Source: Oceanospirillaceae bacterium UBA2001
Lineage (GTDB): Bacteria > Pseudomonadota > Gammaproteobacteria > Pseudomonadales > Balneatricaceae
Assembly (NCBI GenBank): GCA_002335115.1
Contig: DDCR01000042.1
Coordinates: 1-8,742 of the forward strand
Length of the DNA: 8,742 nt
Direction: 5' to 3'
Every line of letters begins with the position of its first letter. Position 1 is the first letter of the stretch. Shown piece after piece: positions 7,054-8,742 of this stretch. The position numbers and the translations under genes are program-made. A model generated the notes under the pieces. It had not been told where the DNA came from. It searched no databases and saw only the letters and a program-made list of their open reading frames with translations.

Positions 7054-7113
7054 CTATAAATCGTTAGATAATTTTTCATAAGAAGGGTCGAAACTTATCA
7101 AGAATAGCCGCAT
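7054..7113 (-). other. 19-codon small ORF, possible rapZ 5' remnant
   Basis: An ATG at 7113 opens MRLFLISFDPSYEKLSNDL and ends at TAG (7054-7056). AAGGG (7120-7124 region) sits 6 nt upstream, a reasonable ribosome binding site. It begins 21 nt after the ptsN stop, where rapZ would start. The first seven residues, MRLFLIS, resemble common RapZ starts such as MRLIIVSG, but the following P-loop is missing and the remainder matches nothing I recognise. It could equally be a leader peptide or a chance frame. Confidence 0.3.
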
Positions 7114-7119
7114 AGTATA
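7114..7119 (-). promoter_or_regulatory. Possible -10 hexamer ahead of npr
   Basis: TATACT on the minus strand is one base from the sigma-70 consensus TATAAT. It lies about 85 nt before the npr start, in the largest intra-operon gap, so an internal promoter for npr-mgtE-darP is conceivable. I find no good -35 element at 16-18 nt spacing and no extended -10 TG, so the call is weak. Confidence 0.2.
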
Positions 7120-7134
7120 CCCTTTTTGGGGTTT

Positions 7135-7581
7135 TTATGCGATAGCGATTTGGTACATCGCACGTGCGTCAGCGGCTTCTCGTAAATTCGAGCGAAATTC
7201 AGGCTTTCCAAAACTCGTGGCTAAGGTCGCCAAAATTTGAAGATGTTCATCGGTGGCTTGAAGGGGCACTAACAGCACAAATAGTAAGTCCACTGGTTGC
7301 TGGTCAATGGCGTCAAAATCAACGGCTGTGGCCAATCGCACGAGGGCTCCTGTGACTTGTGTGCAGTTTGCTAGACGGCAATGGGGGATGGCGATGCCAT
7401 CACCAAAGCCAGTACTGCCCAATTTTTCTCGGTTGATCAAGGCATTAAACAGCTCTTTGCCATCTAAGGTGGCCATTTGGTCCCCCAGTAAGTGGCTAAT
7501 AGATTCAAGGGTGCGTTTTTTGCTAGCCCACTTCAGATCAGCAAAAGTGCGCTCTAGTGTGAGGATGTCACTAATATTCAT
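7135..7581 (-). CDS. ptsN: Nitrogen-PTS EIIA component PtsN (IIA-Ntr)
   Basis: PtsN is the output protein of the nitrogen PTS. In E. coli and Pseudomonas its phosphorylation state regulates potassium handling and a range of carbon and nitrogen responses, and it receives phosphate from NPr. The protein has 148 residues, slightly short of the E. coli form. It shows the EIIA fold landmarks: LESISHLL, LFNALINREKLGSTGFGDGIAIPHCRL with the phosphorylatable His67, and the segment VDLLFVLLVPLQATDEHLQILATLA typical of the mannitol/fructose EIIA family. It starts at ATG 7581 with a poor Shine-Dalgarno, 32 nt after the rpoN stop. The ribosome hibernation gene hpf, normally between rpoN and ptsN, is absent. 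Confidence 0.95.
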   Translation of the reverse strand: MNISDILTLERTFADLKWASKKRTLESISHLLGDQMATLDGKELFNALINREKLGSTGFGDGIAIPHCRLANCTQVTGALVRLATAVDFDAIDQQPVDLLFVLLVPLQATDEHLQILATLATSFGKPEFRSNLREAADARAMYQIAIA

Positions 7582-7613
7582 AGTTACTTATTAACCCTAT
7601 GGGGTAGTTGATC
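7582..7613 (-). other. rpoN-ptsN spacer where hpf is expected
   Basis: Only 32 nt separate the rpoN stop from the ptsN start. On the minus strand they include ACCCCATAGGGT, a 4-bp stem with a 4-nt loop. The spacer holds no coding remnant of hpf that I can recognise. Confidence 0.75.
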
Positions 7614-8742
7614 TCAAGTGAGTCGTTTACGTTCGTTAGAGGGTGGGATGTTCATGCTTTCTCGATATTTGGCAATCGTTCTGCGTGCTACTTTAATCCC
7701 TTGTAATTCAAGCATGTCAGTTAGTTTACTATCACTCAAGGGTTTGCGCGTTAATTCCGCCGCAATTAATTTTTTGATGAGTGCGCGGATTGCTGTTGAT
7801 GAACACTCCCCTCCATTCGCTGTAGCAACGTGGCTAGAGAAAAAGTATTTTAGCTCAAATATACCCCTAGGGGTGTGCATATATTTTTGCGTGGTGACTC
7901 GAGAGATGGTTGATTCATGCATTTCCACATGTTCAGCAACTTCTGCAAGTACAAGGGGCTTCATGGCCTCTGCGCCATGCTCCAAAAAGCCTTGCTGTAT
8001 TTCACAGATGCGCCCAGCAACCTTGAGTAATGTCTCATTTCGACTTTCAAGACTCTTTAAGAACCAACGTGCTTCTTGTAAGTGACTTTTGATATAGTTT
8101 TTATCACTCGTGTTGGCGCTGCCACCAAAATTTACATATTGTTGATTAATTCTGATTTTGGGCGCCGACTCTGGGTTCAGTTCAACACGCCACACGTTAT
8201 TCACCTTACGCACCATAACGTCTGGAATAACATACTCGGCTTGGCTTGAGGCAATACTGACCCCTGGCTCTGGCTGTAATTTGGTGATCAGTTCAAAAAT
8301 ATGTTGCAGCTCATTTTCCTTATACCCTGAACGCCTTCTGAGTGCATTGTAATCGTGGCTACCCAGTAAATCTAAATGCTTGTCTACTATGGCTATCGCA
8401 CCCTGTCGCCAAGGTGTTTCAGACGGTAAGTATTTTAACTGGATGAGTAGACATTCCCTTAAGTCCTGGGCCGCAACGCCGATGGGGTCAAACTGTTGAA
8501 TTAAGGTGAGTACCGCTTGTGTCTCATCTTCTTCAATGAGCCCTTGATCTTGTTGCACTAGATTACCGTTGATGCCTTCTGTAATTTCAGTTAGCGTTTG
8601 GCTCAAGTAACCACGTGCATCGACAGCATCTATAATGCTGGCCCCAATGAATTGGTCAAGGTCACTCAAACGGCTAACATTGAGTTGCCATGCTAGATGT
8701 TCTTGTAAACTCAGTTCTTGGGTATTGTTAGCGTCAAAATCA
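7614..8742 (-). CDS. rpoN: RNA polymerase sigma-54 factor RpoN, 5' truncated
   Basis: RpoN directs polymerase to -24/-12 promoters and needs an AAA+ activator to open them. It usually controls nitrogen assimilation and, in polar-flagellate gammaproteobacteria, upper-tier flagellar genes. The frame is open to the window edge, giving 375-376 visible residues; roughly the first 100, including the activator-contacting region I, lie outside. The visible start contains [37 protein letters not shown], part of the core-binding region. TTG 8669 is internal, not a start. The HTH follows at [34 protein letters not shown]. The RpoN box [10 protein letters not shown] is encoded at 7659-7688 and the tail reads [12 protein letters not shown]. 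All DNA-recognition elements are intact, so the gene looks functional. It heads the visible part of the ptsN-npr-mgtE-darP operon. Confidence 0.97.
   Translation of the reverse strand, partial: DFDANNTQELSLQEHLAWQLNVSRLSDLDQFIGASIIDAVDARGYLSQTLTEITEGINGNLVQQDQGLIEEDETQAVLTLIQQFDPIGVAAQDLRECLLIQLKYLPSETPWRQGAIAIVDKHLDLLGSHDYNALRRRSGYKENELQHIFELITKLQPEPGVSIASSQAEYVIPDVMVRKVNNVWRVELNPESAPKIRINQQYVNFGGSANTSDKNYIKSHLQEARWFLKSLESRNETLLKVAGRICEIQQGFLEHGAEAMKPLVLAEVAEHVEMHESTISRVTTQKYMHTPRGIFELKYFFSSHVATANGGECSSTAIRALIKKLIAAELTRKPLSDSKLTDMLELQGIKVARRTIAKYRESMNIPPSNERKRLT
7659..7688 (-). other. RpoN box (-24 recognition motif)
   Basis: These codons encode [10 protein letters not shown], the signature of the sigma-54 C-terminal domain that contacts the -24 promoter element. 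The common form is ARRTVAKYRE; the Val to Ile change is conservative. Confidence 0.95.

Larger units (their letters stand above)
7030..7134 (-). other. ptsN-npr spacer where rapZ is expected
   Basis: This 105-nt spacer is the longest gap inside the minus-strand operon. Read on the minus strand it contains an ACCCCAAAAAGGGT element just after the ptsN stop, a TATACT hexamer, a 19-codon reading frame, then an AT-rich stretch up to the npr ATG. No RapZ P-loop (SGRSGSGKS) is encoded in any frame. I see no convincing terminator, so readthrough from ptsN into npr is likely. Confidence 0.8.

Noticed and set aside
7116..7136. Plus-strand ACCC-GGGG hairpin followed by five T residues resembling an intrinsic terminator
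   Set aside because: The stem is only about 4 bp and no plus-strand gene lies upstream whose transcript would need to end there.
7618..8352. Plus-strand frames opposite rpoN
   Set aside because: The minus-strand frame carries the full sigma-54 HTH and RpoN box, so the opposite frames are shadows.
1..8742. A new defence, mobile or biosynthetic system, CRISPR array, tRNA or rRNA
   Set aside because: All substantial coding space is accounted for by conserved flagellar, sigma-54/PTS, MgtE and DarP genes; no transposase, integrase, regularly spaced repeat or cloverleaf-like segment is evident.

Overview
The window is an ordinary chromosomal segment of a flagellated gammaproteobacterium. FlhF, a FleN-type FlhG and FliA in one operon point to polar flagella. 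The opposite strand carries a sigma-54/nitrogen-PTS cluster joined to mgtE and darP (yjgA), an arrangement known from Pseudomonas, Oceanospirillales and Alteromonadales relatives. I cannot assign a genus. All nine genes read as intact where complete. Only the two at the window edges are cut, and both have lost their 5' ends.

Layout: positions 1-4719 (+ strand) hold flhA (5' truncated), flhF, flhG/fleN and fliA, separated by 27, 1 and 17 nt and therefore probably one transcript. Together they cover the flagellar export gate, the GTPase/ATPase pair that sets flagellar position and number, and the late flagellar sigma factor. Positions 4720-4855 are a 136-nt gap between convergent genes, with a recurring AGTCGAC word and an imperfect direct repeat. 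Positions 8742-4856 (- strand) read rpoN (5' truncated), ptsN, npr, mgtE, darP, again closely packed: sigma-54, two nitrogen-PTS phosphocarrier proteins, a magnesium channel and a 50S assembly factor.

The main departures from the expected order are absences. In E. coli and Pseudomonas the cluster runs rpoN-hpf-ptsN-rapZ-npr. Here hpf is replaced by 32 nt and rapZ by 105 nt. The rapZ gap contains a 19-codon reading frame with a plausible ribosome binding site, whose first residues resemble the usual RapZ start; it may be a deletion scar. The chemotaxis genes (cheY, cheZ, cheA, cheB) that follow fliA in many relatives are also absent, and fliA runs straight into the convergent darP.

I found no mobile element, CRISPR array, tRNA or rRNA, and no sign of a new multi-gene system. 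The findings concern gene loss, small intergenic elements, short repeats in flhF and atypical motifs in the FlhF/FlhG pair.
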